Shown: piece by piece, positions 32,086-41,702 of the stretch
Layout: every line of letters begins with the position of its first letter
Numbering within the stretch: position 1 is the stretch's first letter
Assembly (NCBI RefSeq): GCF_001187905.1
Contig: NZ_LGIS01000014.1
Span: 186,001 to 250,000, forward strand
DNA: 64,000 nucleotides
DNA from: Pantoea sp. RIT-PI-b
Lineage (GTDB): Bacteria; Pseudomonadota; Gammaproteobacteria; Enterobacterales; Enterobacteriaceae
Direction: 5' to 3'
The notes under the pieces: model-generated
What the model saw: only the letters and a program-made list of their open reading frames with translations
What the model was told of the DNA's origin: nothing
Database searches by the model: none
Made by a program: the position numbers and the translations under genes

Positions 32086-33330
32086 TGCCTGTTCCGCCAG
32101 CTCCGGTGCTGGCGGATGGTAACGACGTAAACGCCCCATCATCAACCACATCCCGATGCCCAGCAGCGCCGCCGCAAAGCCAAACACGGCGGCGGCCTGC
32201 GGTGGCAGCAGCCATGAACCCATCGCACCAATCACTGCCGCACCTATCGCGTCGCCGGTGACGTTCTGTGCCGTCCACAACCCGTTGATGCGGCCTAGCA
32301 AATGATCGGGCGTTAGCGCCTGAATCATTGCGTACTGCACCAGGCTATTGATGGCGCTGAAGTAGCCGAAGGCGACCAGACAAGCTAACGCCAGCGGCAG
32401 ATTCGGCATCAGGCTAAACAAGCCCAGGGCGATAAACGCCGCAATCGCGCTGCCGAGCACCAGCTGTCCCGGACGTGCAGCGTGCTTAAGTTTACCGCTG
32501 GTGAAGGCGCCCACCGCCGCACCGAGCGGCACTGCGGCGTAGAGCAAACCCAGCTGGTCAGCACTCACTGACCAATGGGGCGCGAGTGCGGGATAGAGCA
32601 CGCGCACCGCGCTGGCTAAGGTCACCAGCGCACCAATCAGCGCCACCATGCCGACAATCGGGCTGGCAAAGAGAAACTGCACGCCAGCAGCGAGGGATTT
32701 GAGCGGATGTTCGCGCGGCTGCGGCGGAGGCGGCAAGTTCGGTAATTTTAACAGGGTTAGCACCGTAAGCAGCGTGCCGAACGCGGCGAGTCCGTAGTTC
32801 CAGGTCACGCCGCCGTGGGCAATCACCAGACCGGCAATCGCAGGTGACAAAATCGAGCCAAAGCGCACCGTTAACATGGTGATGGCTCCGGCCTGCATAA
32901 TATTTTCCCGCCCCACCAGCGCGGGCGTGGCGGCTAACAGTGCAGTGACGCCAATCGCCCCGAAGAAACCATCCCAGAAGCCCAGCAGATAAACGGCGAT
33001 TAACGAAGGTTCCGGCAGCGCCGCATTGATCGCCAGCGCGATAAAGCCCAGCCCGCAGGTTGAACGGGCGAAAAGAATCAGCTTCTTACGCTCATGGCGA
33101 TCCGCCAAAACGCCGCCGGTCAGCAGACCAATAAACATGCCCGTAGCGGCCAGCGTCACCGCCAATCCCACCAGCAGCGGTGAATTTGTCATGTGCTGGA
33201 TCTGCACCGGAACCGCGACGGCAAGCATGCCGAGCGCGACAATCGAGATAAAGCGCGCAATGAATACTGCGCGAAAAGCCGGATGGGTTTTCAGCAGTGA
33301 GAGATCGATAAAGTGGGATGATTTGTTCAT
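32080..33330 (-). CDS. entS: Enterobactin exporter EntS
   Basis: Major facilitator superfamily exporter of enterobactin with about 12 membrane helices. [20 protein letters not shown] at the N terminus and [12 protein letters not shown] after TM2 (the MFS signature). The start at [13 protein letters not shown] gives 416 residues, equal to E. coli; 7 codons of upstream frame are discounted. It converges with fepB, with a 6-base overlap. Confidence 0.96.
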   Translation of the reverse strand: MNKSSHFIDLSLLKTHPAFRAVFIARFISIVALGMLAVAVPVQIQHMTNSPLLVGLAVTLAATGMFIGLLTGGVLADRHERKKLILFARSTCGLGFIALAINAALPEPSLIAVYLLGFWDGFFGAIGVTALLAATPALVGRENIMQAGAITMLTVRFGSILSPAIAGLVIAHGGVTWNYGLAAFGTLLTVLTLLKLPNLPPPPQPREHPLKSLAAGVQFLFASPIVGMVALIGALVTLASAVRVLYPALAPHWSVSADQLGLLYAAVPLGAAVGAFTSGKLKHAARPGQLVLGSAIAAFIALGLFSLMPNLPLALACLVAFGYFSAINSLVQYAMIQALTPDHLLGRINGLWTAQNVTGDAIGAAVIGAMGSWLLPPQAAAVFGFAAALLGIGMWLMMGRLRRYHPPAPELAEQAS

Positions 33331-33402
33331 AGGTTCGCCTTTTTGCACCAATTTTCCTCATCGTCCGCGAGGCGAGTCATGGTAACATAGCTAAACGCGA
33401 GT

Positions 33403-33421
33403 AATAACGATAACCATTATC
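33403..33421. promoter_or_regulatory. Fur box between entS and fepD
   Basis: AATAACGATAACCATTATC matches 16 of 19 bases of the Fur consensus. It lies between the divergent entS and fepD starts. Confidence 0.9.
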
Positions 33422-33471
33422 AAGTTGCATCGCGCATGCGACGACGTTGAACAGTGAAGGTTTAGAACGCT

Positions 33472-34461
33472 ATGCGCCAGATCCGTGCATTGGCAGGCTC
33501 AGGGATTCTGCTCTTGCTCCTCATCGCGCTCAGCTTAATGCTGGGAGCAAAATCAATACCGCTTCCCGATGTTTATCATTCGCTTACCGCCAGCTGTAAT
33601 AGCGCGGAGTGTGTGATTGTGCGTGACGCGCGCTTGCCGCGTACCCTGGCTGGTTTGCTGGCGGGCGTGGCGCTCGGGCTGGCCGGTGCCTTGATGCAGA
33701 GTCTGACGCGCAACCCGCTGGCCGATCCCGGCATTCTCGGCGTCAATGCCGGTGCCGGTTTTGCAGTCGTGATTGGCATTGCGCTGTTTGGCGCAGATTC
33801 GCCGGTAGATTGGCTCGGCTTCGCTTTTGCGGGCGCACTGCTCTCTTCGTTGCTGGTGGCATTGACCGGTGCGATTGGCGGTGGCCGCGTCAATCCGGTA
33901 CGTCTTACGCTGGCGGGCGTCGCGCTGGGCGCAGTGCTGGATGGGCTGACGTCTGGCCTGTCACTGCTCAATCCTGACATCTATGATCACCTGCGTTTCT
34001 GGCACAGCGGCTCGCTGGATATCCGTAACTTTACCGTGCTACGCACACTGTTTCCGGCGGTGCTGGTGGGCAGCGTGGTAGCGATTTGTCTGTCGCAGGC
34101 GCTCAACAGCCTCAGCATGGGCGGCGATATGGCCACCGCACTCGGTACACGCGTGGGGCGGACCCAGCTGCTTGGCCTGCTGGCGATTGCGCTGCTGTGC
34201 GGTGCTGCGACGGCGGCGGTGGGGCCAATTGCCTTTGTCGGTCTGATGACGCCGCACTTTGCCCGCTGGCTGGTGGGCAACGATCATCGCTGGATGCTGC
34301 CGGCGACGGCGCTTATCACGCCGATTCTGTTACTCGCCGCCGATATTCTTGGCCGCCTGCTGGTGGCGGGGGAGCTGCGGGTTTCCATCGTCACGGCAAT
34401 GCTCGGTGCGCCGATGCTGATTGTACTGGTGCGCCGCAAACTGGGCCGGGGTGCGCTATGA
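33472..34461 (+). CDS. fepD: Ferric enterobactin ABC permease FepD
   Basis: One of two FecCD-family permease subunits for ferric enterobactin. Many membrane helices; RLPRTLAGLLAGVALGLAGALMQ, LTRNPLADPGILGVNAGA and GPIAFVGLMTPH are family signatures. Length is 329 residues. First gene of fepDGC. Confidence 0.96.
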   Translation: MRQIRALAGSGILLLLLIALSLMLGAKSIPLPDVYHSLTASCNSAECVIVRDARLPRTLAGLLAGVALGLAGALMQSLTRNPLADPGILGVNAGAGFAVVIGIALFGADSPVDWLGFAFAGALLSSLLVALTGAIGGGRVNPVRLTLAGVALGAVLDGLTSGLSLLNPDIYDHLRFWHSGSLDIRNFTVLRTLFPAVLVGSVVAICLSQALNSLSMGGDMATALGTRVGRTQLLGLLAIALLCGAATAAVGPIAFVGLMTPHFARWLVGNDHRWMLPATALITPILLLAADILGRLLVAGELRVSIVTAMLGAPMLIVLVRRKLGRGAL

Positions 34462-35441
34462 CGCGTCGAACCTGGTTACACGCGCTATGGCTGCTGCTTT
34501 GCTGCGCAGTGCTGGCGTATCTGGCGATGACGCGCGGGGCATTGCAGATTAGCGGCGAACAAATCGGGCAGCTGCTGCTCGGTCAGGGCGCCGGTAACGT
34601 CAAACTGATCGTGCTGGAGTGGCGCTTGCCGCGCGTGCTGATGGCGCTGCTGATTGGTGCCGCATTAGGCATCAGCGGAGCGATTTTCCAGTCGCTGCTG
34701 CGCAATCCGCTCGGCAGTCCGGATATTCTCGGCTTTAACACCGGCGCATACAGCGGCGTGCTGGTGGCGCTGGTGCTGTTCAATCAAAGTGTAACGGCGA
34801 TGACCGGCGCGGCACTGATTGGCGGCATCGCCACGGCGGCGCTGGTGTACCTGTTTGCCTGGCGCAACGGGGTGGAAACCTTCCGGCTGATTATCGTTGG
34901 TATCAGCGTGCGCGCGCTGCTGATGGCGTTGAACTCGTGGCTGATTATCAGCGCCTCGTTGGAGTCGGCGCTGAGTGCCGGTTTGTGGAGCGCCGGATCG
35001 CTTAACGGGATTACCTGGGCGAAAACGCCGCCGGTGATTGCCGTGCTGCTGCTGGCATTAGCGCTGATGGCGCTGCTGGCGCGGCGTATGCGCCTGCTGG
35101 AGATGGGTGACGATACCGCCAATGCGCTTGGCGTGCCGGTGGAGCGCAGCCGGATGTGGCTGATGCTGATTGGCGTGGTGTTAACGGCAGCATCAACGGC
35201 GCTGGTGGGACCGATTTCGTTTGTCGCGCTGCTGGCGCCGCAAATTGCACGGCGTCTGGGCGGCGGTGTCAAAGGTGCGTTGCCGCTGGCAGCGCTGTGT
35301 GGCGCGTTGCTGCTGATTGCCGCTGACTTCGCCGCACAGCATCTGTTCCTGCCTTATCAATTACCGGTTGGCGTAATTACCGTCATCCTCGGTGGACTCT
35401 ATCTGATAGCTTTACTGGTGCGGGAGGCGCGACGCCAATGA
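34458..35441 (+). CDS. fepG: Ferric enterobactin ABC permease FepG
   Basis: Second FecCD-family permease subunit: EWRLPRVLMALLIGAALGISG, LLRNPLGSPDILGFNTGA and GPISFVALLAPQIARR. The start at MTRRTWLHALW overlaps the fepD stop (ATGA), giving 327 residues. The frame stays open about 370 bases further upstream inside fepD, but that part has no family similarity. Confidence 0.96.
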   Translation: MTRRTWLHALWLLLCCAVLAYLAMTRGALQISGEQIGQLLLGQGAGNVKLIVLEWRLPRVLMALLIGAALGISGAIFQSLLRNPLGSPDILGFNTGAYSGVLVALVLFNQSVTAMTGAALIGGIATAALVYLFAWRNGVETFRLIIVGISVRALLMALNSWLIISASLESALSAGLWSAGSLNGITWAKTPPVIAVLLLALALMALLARRMRLLEMGDDTANALGVPVERSRMWLMLIGVVLTAASTALVGPISFVALLAPQIARRLGGGVKGALPLAALCGALLLIAADFAAQHLFLPYQLPVGVITVILGGLYLIALLVREARRQ

Positions 35442-36235
35442 TCGATATCCCTTCACGTCTGCGTGGCGAAGGTTTAACGCTGGGCTACGACAAAAAAGTG
35501 GTGGCAGAGAATTTATCGGTAGCGATTCCCGAAGGGGAGCTGACGGTAATTATCGGTCCCAACGCCTGCGGAAAATCGACGCTATTACGTACGCTCAGCC
35601 GTCTGCATACCCCACTGAAAGGGGAAGTCTTGCTGGATGGCGAAGCGATTGCGCGCTATCCGACCAAAGAGGTGGCGCGCCGCCTTGGCCTGCTGCCACA
35701 GAGTTCGAATGCGCCTGCCGGCATTAGCGTCACGGAGCTGGTGGCGCGCGGGCGTTATCCGCATCAGGCGCTGTTTGGTCGCTGGCGCGCGGAAGATGAA
35801 GCTGCGGTGCAACAAGCGATGCGCGCCACGGGCGTGAGCGATTTAGCGCAGCAGTCGGTGGATACCTTATCGGGCGGGCAGCGTCAGCGCGTGTGGATCG
35901 CCATGGTACTGGCGCAGGAAACGCCGCTGCTGCTGCTGGATGAGCCGACCACCTGGCTGGACATTACGCATCAAATTGAGTTGCTGGAGCTGATGCAGGA
36001 GCTGAATCAGCAGCATGGTCGTACGCTGGTGGTGGTGCTGCACGATCTCAATCACGCCTGCCGCTATGCCACGCACTTGATTGCGATGCGTTACGGCAAG
36101 ATTGTCGCCGAGGGGAAACCGGCGGAGATCGTGACGCCAGCGTTGATCGAGCAGGTGTATGGTTTGCGCTGCGTGATTGTGGAAGATCCAGTGGCGCATA
36201 CGCCGATGATTGTGCCGCTGGGGCGCGGAAGATAA
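35438..36235 (+). CDS. fepC: Ferric enterobactin ABC ATPase FepC
   Basis: ATPase for FepDG. Walker A GPNACGKST, signature LSGGQRQR, Walker B LLLLDEPTTWLDI, 265 residues. It overlaps the fepG stop by 4 bases. fepE, found next to this locus in E. coli, is absent. Confidence 0.97.
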   Translation: MIDIPSRLRGEGLTLGYDKKVVAENLSVAIPEGELTVIIGPNACGKSTLLRTLSRLHTPLKGEVLLDGEAIARYPTKEVARRLGLLPQSSNAPAGISVTELVARGRYPHQALFGRWRAEDEAAVQQAMRATGVSDLAQQSVDTLSGGQRQRVWIAMVLAQETPLLLLDEPTTWLDITHQIELLELMQELNQQHGRTLVVVLHDLNHACRYATHLIAMRYGKIVAEGKPAEIVTPALIEQVYGLRCVIVEDPVAHTPMIVPLGRGR

Positions 36236-36242
36236 TTGAGGT

Positions 36243-36309
36243 GGTCGCCATGAATGGCGACCCTACAAAATCACACCGGCACATCGTAGGGTCGCCATTC
36301 ATGGCGACC
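36243..36309. repeat. Paired 24-bp inverted repeat (REP-like) between fepC and entF
   Basis: GGTCGCCATGAATGGCGACC plus CTAC at 36243-36266 and its exact reverse complement at 36286-36309, with 19 bases between. Each arm is itself a hairpin. It fills the convergent fepC/entF gap and has no T-run, so it resembles a dispersed intergenic palindrome (REP/BIME type) that may also protect or end both transcripts. Confidence 0.8.
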
Positions 36310-36319
36310 TGGTTTGCAT

Positions 36320-39300
36320 CTAACCCAGCAACCGCTGCAACAGTGGCCCAATCTGCTCAAACATTTGCGGTGAAATGATCTCCACGTGGGCGCAATCCAT
36401 CGGCCACACCTCTAGCTCATCCACATAGGGTGCCCAGGCACGACGTGCATCTTGTCCCGGCTGCTGCGTCTGCTCGGCGAGGAACAACGTGGCGCGACCG
36501 TTAAAACGCGCACTGCGCGCGGTAGCCAGCAGGCGCACTGAACTGGCGTAGTTAGCCTCGATGGTATCAAACATCGCGCGCATCTCTTCCCCGGCCTGAT
36601 GGCGCTGTGCAGCGATAAACTGCTCGCGTTCGCGATTCACCTCTTCCAGCACCGCAGGATCCAGCACGTTCTCGCCGCGCTTCTCATCCCAGTTTTGCGT
36701 CTCTGGCGGCCAGGTATCCAGCAAGCCAAGGAATGCGACCTCTTCGCCCGCCGCTTCCAGCCGTGCTGCAATGCCTTGTGCCAGCGTGCCGCCGAGTGAA
36801 TAGCCGAGGAAATAGTAAGGCCCGTGCGGCTGCACCTCGCGCAGGGTGTGCAGATGCGCCTCGCACACCTCATCCAGATGCGTGCTCTGGTTCAGCGGGC
36901 TGTTGATATCCGGCGACTGAATGCCGATCAGCGACCAGCTCGGATCGAGATAGCGTTGCAAGATGCTGAACTGCCAGGCAAAACCTGACGCCGGATGGAA
37001 GCAGAATAGCGTTGGGCCGTTGCTTTGACGCAGCGGCAGCACCGCTTCGAAGCCAGCCTGCTGATGTGATTGCGCATCACTGAGCAGAGTCGCCAGTTTC
37101 TCTACCGTCGAGGCCACCATAATCTGCCCCACTGAAACCGGCTGTTGCAGCTCGCGACGCAGCTGCGCCGCTAAGCGCATCGCCAGCAGCGAATGACCGC
37201 CAAGGGCGAAAAAGTCATCCTGCGCGCTGATGGCATCGCGTGCCAGCAGCTGGCAGAAGGCATTTGCCAGCGTGGTTTCCAGACCAGCGTAGGGGGCACG
37301 TCCCGCGCTGGCACTGGCGGACTCTGGCAACGGCAGCGCTTTGCGATCCAGCTTGCCATTGCTGCTGAGCGGGAAAGCATCAAGCTGCACAATGGCAACG
37401 GGCACCATATGCGCGGGCAAGCGTTGCGCCAGCGCCTGACGCAGTGCTTCGCCATCAACCGGCTGCGCGGCTAGCACGTAACCCACCAGCTGGCGTGCAT
37501 CACCCTGTGCCGCCGCGCCGCCCAGCACCACGGCGTGCGTTACCGCTTGCTCAATGCCCGGCTGGGCGCTGAGCACATGATCAATTTCATTCAGCTCGAT
37601 ACGCTGACCGCGAATCTTCAGCTGATCGTCGCTGCGGCCGAGATATTCCACCGCACCGTTATCCAGCCAGCGCGCCACGTCGCCGGTGAGGTACATGCGC
37701 TCGCCGGGGCTGAAGGGATCGGCAATAAAGCGGCTGGCAGTAAGATCGGGACGACCAAGATAGCCATGCGCCAGCTGGACGCCGGTTAAATAGAGATCGC
37801 CCGCGACGCCCGGCGGTACCGGCTGCATGCGGGCATCGAGGATGCGCAGCCCGGTGTTCCACACCGGGAAACCAATCGGCACGCTGGCCCCTTCGACGGC
37901 AGCCAATGCATCACCAAACGCCGGATACCAGCTGACATCCACTGCGGCTTCGGTTGGACCATACAGATTGTGCAACGGCACCCGCGTCAGTGTTTCCCAC
38001 TCGCGTGACAAGTCGGTCGGCAGCGCTTCACCGCTGCAGAACACGTTACGCAGGCTGGCACAGCAGGCAATCGCCTGTTGATCATCAAGGGCCGCGACAA
38101 AGGCCGCCAGCATCGAGGGTACGAAATGCGTGGTGGTGACTTTGTAGCGGGCAAACAGTTGCTGCAGCGCTTCAGGATCGCGATGTGCCTCTGGCGGCGC
38201 CATCACCAACTGCGCGCCGACCAGCAGCGGCCAGAAGAATTCCCATACTGAAACATCGAAGCTGCTCGGCGTTTTTTGTAAAACCACATCATCGGCTTGC
38301 AGCGGGTAGCGATCCTGCATCCACAACAGGCGATTGACGATGGCTTCATGGCCTACCATCACCCCTTTAGGACGGCCGGTAGAACCTGAGGTGTAAATGA
38401 TGTAAGCACCATCCTGCGGTGTCGGCGCGCTGGCCGGTTGTGGCGCAGTTGGCGTGCTATACAGCGCATCAAAATGCAGCTGATTGACCGACGCGATGGC
38501 GCGAAAGCGCGCGCTGAGTGCCGCGCAGGTGATCAGCGTTTTCGGTGCGGCATCTTCCAGCATCAGCTGCAGGCGATCGTCGGGATAGCCGGTATCGAGT
38601 GGTAAATACGCGGCGCCAAGCGAAACAATGGCCTGCAATGCCAGCGACAGCTGCACTGAGCGCGGCAGCGCTACCGCGACAATATCGCCGCGCTGCACGC
38701 CTGCGGCAGTCAACTCCGCCGCCAGCGCAAATACCTGCTGTTGCATTTGGTGATAGTTCAGCTGGTGCTGCGCATCGGCGAGCGCCGGGGCATCCGGCGT
38801 ACGTACCGCCTGCTGGGCCAGCAGCGAGGCCAGCGTTTCTGCCGGCAGCGGATAAGCGGTTTGGTTAATCGCGGTAATCTGCGCGTGTTCCTCAGCAGTG
38901 AGCAGATCGAGTTCGCCACACGGGCGCTGCGGTTGCTCAGCCAACTGATTCAGCAGCAAGGCAAAGCGGCTGGCATGACGCTGCAAGGTCTGTTCGCTGT
39001 AGCGCTCGGCATTGGCCAGCAGCTCAAGGGTTAATTCACCTTGCTCACTGATATAGATAGCGATTTCCAGGTCGCGTACCGGTCCGGAAGCCAGTTGATG
39101 GGTGATGCCCTCAACGCCGGCGAAATCGAGCTGGTAATCAAACATCTTCAGGTTGATCACCGGACCGTACAGCGGATCGCCATCGCCAAGACGACCGAGA
39201 TCGCGCTGCACCTGTTCGGCGTCATAGCGCTGATGACGGCGCATCTTTTTCACTTCACCCGCCAGCTGCGCGGCGAGGGCGCTCAGTGGCTGCGTGGGAT

Positions 39301-40231
39301 CGTAATGCACCGCCATCGGCAATACGTTGATCACTGGACCGGTAGCGCACAAGGCGGCGGAACCGATACGACGCATAAAGATGAAGCCGGCGGCAAAGTC
39401 GTTTTGGCCGCTGAGACGTGCCAGCCACAGCGCAACAAGGGCGAAGGCAAGATCGGCGGCGCTGGATTGCGGGTGCTGCTGCACCAACGTTTGAAAGGTG
39501 CTGCGATCCAGCGTCACGCTGTGGCGAAGTAGATCGGTGCTGGCGGTTTGTCCGGCAAGCGGTAGCGGCGAGAGCGACGCCGGTGACGGCAGCGCCGCCC
39601 CTTTTTCGCGCCAGAACTGGCTGTCACGCGTGAACGAGGAGGATTCGCGATAGCGCTGATACTCTTCAACCACCTCGCTAAACGGGATAAACGGCGTCGG
39701 TTCGGCCGACTGCTGGTGCACTGCGGCGCTGTAGAGGTTAGCGATGCGGCGCGTCAGTGCGGTAAAGCTGAAGCCATCCACCACCAAATGGTGATAGCGC
39801 TGATACCAGAACCAATGCTGCTCGCCGAGGCGGAACAGGCAGTGATGCCACAGTTTTGCGCCGCTCAGCACGCGCAGATCGCTGTTCATATCTTCGCGCA
39901 TCAGCACGCGTGCTGTGGCGACGGCATCGGCCTCGCCGCGCAGATCGATAATCTGCGGCGGACTAAATTGTTGCGGCTGGAGCCACTGCAACGCTTCGCC
40001 TTCCACTTCGCCGAAGGCCATGTTTAGCGTATCGGCTTCCTGCATGCCCGCGACAATTGACTGGGCGAGTAAGGCGCTATCAATGTCACCGCGCAGCTCG
40101 ACAAAGTGCGCTACCGCGTAAGCGTTGCGGTGCGGGGACAGCTGATCGGCAATCCAGATACCGGGCTGTGCCGCGACTAACGGCAGGGTTTGTTGGTCAA
40201 TCATAGATTTATTCATCAGGGATTCGGACAT
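36320..40231 (-). CDS. entF: Enterobactin synthase NRPS module EntF
   Basis: Activates serine, couples it to DHB from EntB and cyclises three DHB-Ser units. Domains in order: condensation (YHHLVVDGFSF), adenylation (YIIYTSGSTGRPKGVMVG), carrier with Ser1014 (LGGHSLLA), and thioesterase with Ser1145 (GYSLGG) and a late His (CAHVEI). Length is 1303 residues (1293 in E. coli). The start at MSESLMNKS follows GGAG and overlaps fes by 16 bases; a second ATG (40216) overlaps the fes stop as TGATG. No ybdZ lies between fes and entF. Confidence 0.96.
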   Translation of the reverse strand: MSESLMNKSMIDQQTLPLVAAQPGIWIADQLSPHRNAYAVAHFVELRGDIDSALLAQSIVAGMQEADTLNMAFGEVEGEALQWLQPQQFSPPQIIDLRGEADAVATARVLMREDMNSDLRVLSGAKLWHHCLFRLGEQHWFWYQRYHHLVVDGFSFTALTRRIANLYSAAVHQQSAEPTPFIPFSEVVEEYQRYRESSSFTRDSQFWREKGAALPSPASLSPLPLAGQTASTDLLRHSVTLDRSTFQTLVQQHPQSSAADLAFALVALWLARLSGQNDFAAGFIFMRRIGSAALCATGPVINVLPMAVHYDPTQPLSALAAQLAGEVKKMRRHQRYDAEQVQRDLGRLGDGDPLYGPVINLKMFDYQLDFAGVEGITHQLASGPVRDLEIAIYISEQGELTLELLANAERYSEQTLQRHASRFALLLNQLAEQPQRPCGELDLLTAEEHAQITAINQTAYPLPAETLASLLAQQAVRTPDAPALADAQHQLNYHQMQQQVFALAAELTAAGVQRGDIVAVALPRSVQLSLALQAIVSLGAAYLPLDTGYPDDRLQLMLEDAAPKTLITCAALSARFRAIASVNQLHFDALYSTPTAPQPASAPTPQDGAYIIYTSGSTGRPKGVMVGHEAIVNRLLWMQDRYPLQADDVVLQKTPSSFDVSVWEFFWPLLVGAQLVMAPPEAHRDPEALQQLFARYKVTTTHFVPSMLAAFVAALDDQQAIACCASLRNVFCSGEALPTDLSREWETLTRVPLHNLYGPTEAAVDVSWYPAFGDALAAVEGASVPIGFPVWNTGLRILDARMQPVPPGVAGDLYLTGVQLAHGYLGRPDLTASRFIADPFSPGERMYLTGDVARWLDNGAVEYLGRSDDQLKIRGQRIELNEIDHVLSAQPGIEQAVTHAVVLGGAAAQGDARQLVGYVLAAQPVDGEALRQALAQRLPAHMVPVAIVQLDAFPLSSNGKLDRKALPLPESASASAGRAPYAGLETTLANAFCQLLARDAISAQDDFFALGGHSLLAMRLAAQLRRELQQPVSVGQIMVASTVEKLATLLSDAQSHQQAGFEAVLPLRQSNGPTLFCFHPASGFAWQFSILQRYLDPSWSLIGIQSPDINSPLNQSTHLDEVCEAHLHTLREVQPHGPYYFLGYSLGGTLAQGIAARLEAAGEEVAFLGLLDTWPPETQNWDEKRGENVLDPAVLEEVNREREQFIAAQRHQAGEEMRAMFDTIEANYASSVRLLATARSARFNGRATLFLAEQTQQPGQDARRAWAPYVDELEVWPMDCAHVEIISPQMFEQIGPLLQRLLG

Positions 40232-41445
40232 GGATGCTCCGGTTGGTTCAACAGGGCTTGTAAGCCACTTAGCAGGCCACCGCGCCAACAGAGCGCGTCG
40301 TGCCCGCCTTCCACCGGCTGGTAATGCACCTGATAACCGGCAGCGTGCAGTTGCTGCTGTAACTGTTGATTAGCTTGCAAAATTAAGCCTTCGCGCTTGC
40401 CCGCTTCCAGCCAGAAGCGCAGCGGCTGGCGTGGTGCAAGGCCACTCTCCAGCGCCTGTAGCAGCCAACCGTGCGGATTGCCGCGTTCCGGCCACCAGAA
40501 GGAGCCGGAGAGGCTGAGCGCATTGCCAAAGGTTTCCGGCCAGTGCAGCGCGGCATATACCGAGGCGAGGCCGCCAAAACTTTGCCCGGCGACGATGGTG
40601 CTATCGGCCTGCTGGCGATAGGGCACTGATTGGGCAATCTGCGGTAGGAGTTCTTGCTGGAGAGCTTGCCAAAACTGCGCATTGCACGGCAGCTCGCGGC
40701 TGCGGTGGTCGCGGTCGATGATATCGATAAACAGATATACCGCAGGCGGCAAGGTGCCGGCATCGGTAAGCTGCTGCAGCGGCCCGGCAATCGGCATGTT
40801 GTGCGCCCAGAACTGCCCATCCAGCAGGATCGCCAGCGGACGCTGCGCGGGATTGGCGTCGCCGGTGGTGTAAATCCATACCTTGCGGCTGTTGCCCAAT
40901 ATTGCGCTGTGCCATTGCTGCTGCTGCAGCTCCACGGCTGACGCCGTGCCCTTATCTACCGCTTGCCATACCTGCTGATTCGGGGCCTGCGGCAGATGCA
41001 GCGGTGAGACACTCATGCCACGTCCGCCAGACCAGCCGCGTAAATAATTCAGCGGATCGGCCTGTGCAGTGGGGAATTTATCGCGCCACCAGTTGCGCAG
41101 CGAAGACATGTCGGCTTCACCAGAAAAGTCGGTGGCCTGTTCATCGGGCATTAAACAGTAGCTGCCGCGCCAGTTAGCCGGTAGCGAAGTCTGCCAGTAC
41201 CAGACGTTAGTGCCCGTCACGCGCATCAGCGACTGTGGTGGGCGGCGCTGGTGGTGATCGGTGACGCCGGTAATGTTGATCCATACGCGCTGGGTCGACG
41301 ATTGTGTTTCATCACCTTGCGGGTCGCGCCAGAAGAAGGTGACCTGACATTGGCCATCGTCTGCTAACTCAATACGGGGAATCCCCTGGGATTGTTGCGC
41401 CTGCCACCAGGCTGCACTGCCGGTTACATCATTTCGCCAGGTCAT
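40216..41445 (-). CDS. fes: Enterochelin esterase Fes
   Basis: Cytoplasmic esterase that cleaves ferric enterobactin and releases iron. Enterochelin esterase N-terminal domain (RVWINITGVTDHHQ) followed by an alpha/beta hydrolase with the nucleophile in GQSFGG and the catalytic His in GGHDALCW. Length is 409 residues. First gene of fes-entF, divergent from fepA. Confidence 0.95.
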   Translation of the reverse strand: MTWRNDVTGSAAWWQAQQSQGIPRIELADDGQCQVTFFWRDPQGDETQSSTQRVWINITGVTDHHQRRPPQSLMRVTGTNVWYWQTSLPANWRGSYCLMPDEQATDFSGEADMSSLRNWWRDKFPTAQADPLNYLRGWSGGRGMSVSPLHLPQAPNQQVWQAVDKGTASAVELQQQQWHSAILGNSRKVWIYTTGDANPAQRPLAILLDGQFWAHNMPIAGPLQQLTDAGTLPPAVYLFIDIIDRDHRSRELPCNAQFWQALQQELLPQIAQSVPYRQQADSTIVAGQSFGGLASVYAALHWPETFGNALSLSGSFWWPERGNPHGWLLQALESGLAPRQPLRFWLEAGKREGLILQANQQLQQQLHAAGYQVHYQPVEGGHDALCWRGGLLSGLQALLNQPEHPCPNP

Positions 41446-41503
41446 AGGGCTGCCAGTCGGTGTTTACGCGGAGATTTACATAAGCTTGATGAATAATACT
41501 ATT

Positions 41504-41522
41504 GATAATAATTTGCATTTGC
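41504..41522. promoter_or_regulatory. Fur box between fes and fepA
   Basis: GATAATAATTTGCATTTGC matches 13 of 19 bases of the Fur consensus, in the AT-rich part of the divergent fes/fepA region, 59 bases from the fes start and 180 from fepA. Confidence 0.75.
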
Positions 41523-41702
41523 AATAGGGTGGCTGCGCTCAAAAATGAGCACGCTCGTTCCGCCTGATGCTTACCGTTCGGTAAGGTTGCGCTACGGATG
41601 GTTTGAAGGGTCTGGAACTGGGCGCGATAGGAACAGGGATCTTCTCACCGGCTCGCCAGTCAGCATGCAACGGCTTTTGCTGGCCATCCAGGAACGTATA
41701 AA

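Noticed and set aside
34086..34457. Extended N terminus of fepG reaching far into fepD
   Set aside because: No similarity before MTRRTW; the ATGA overlap with fepD marks the normal start.
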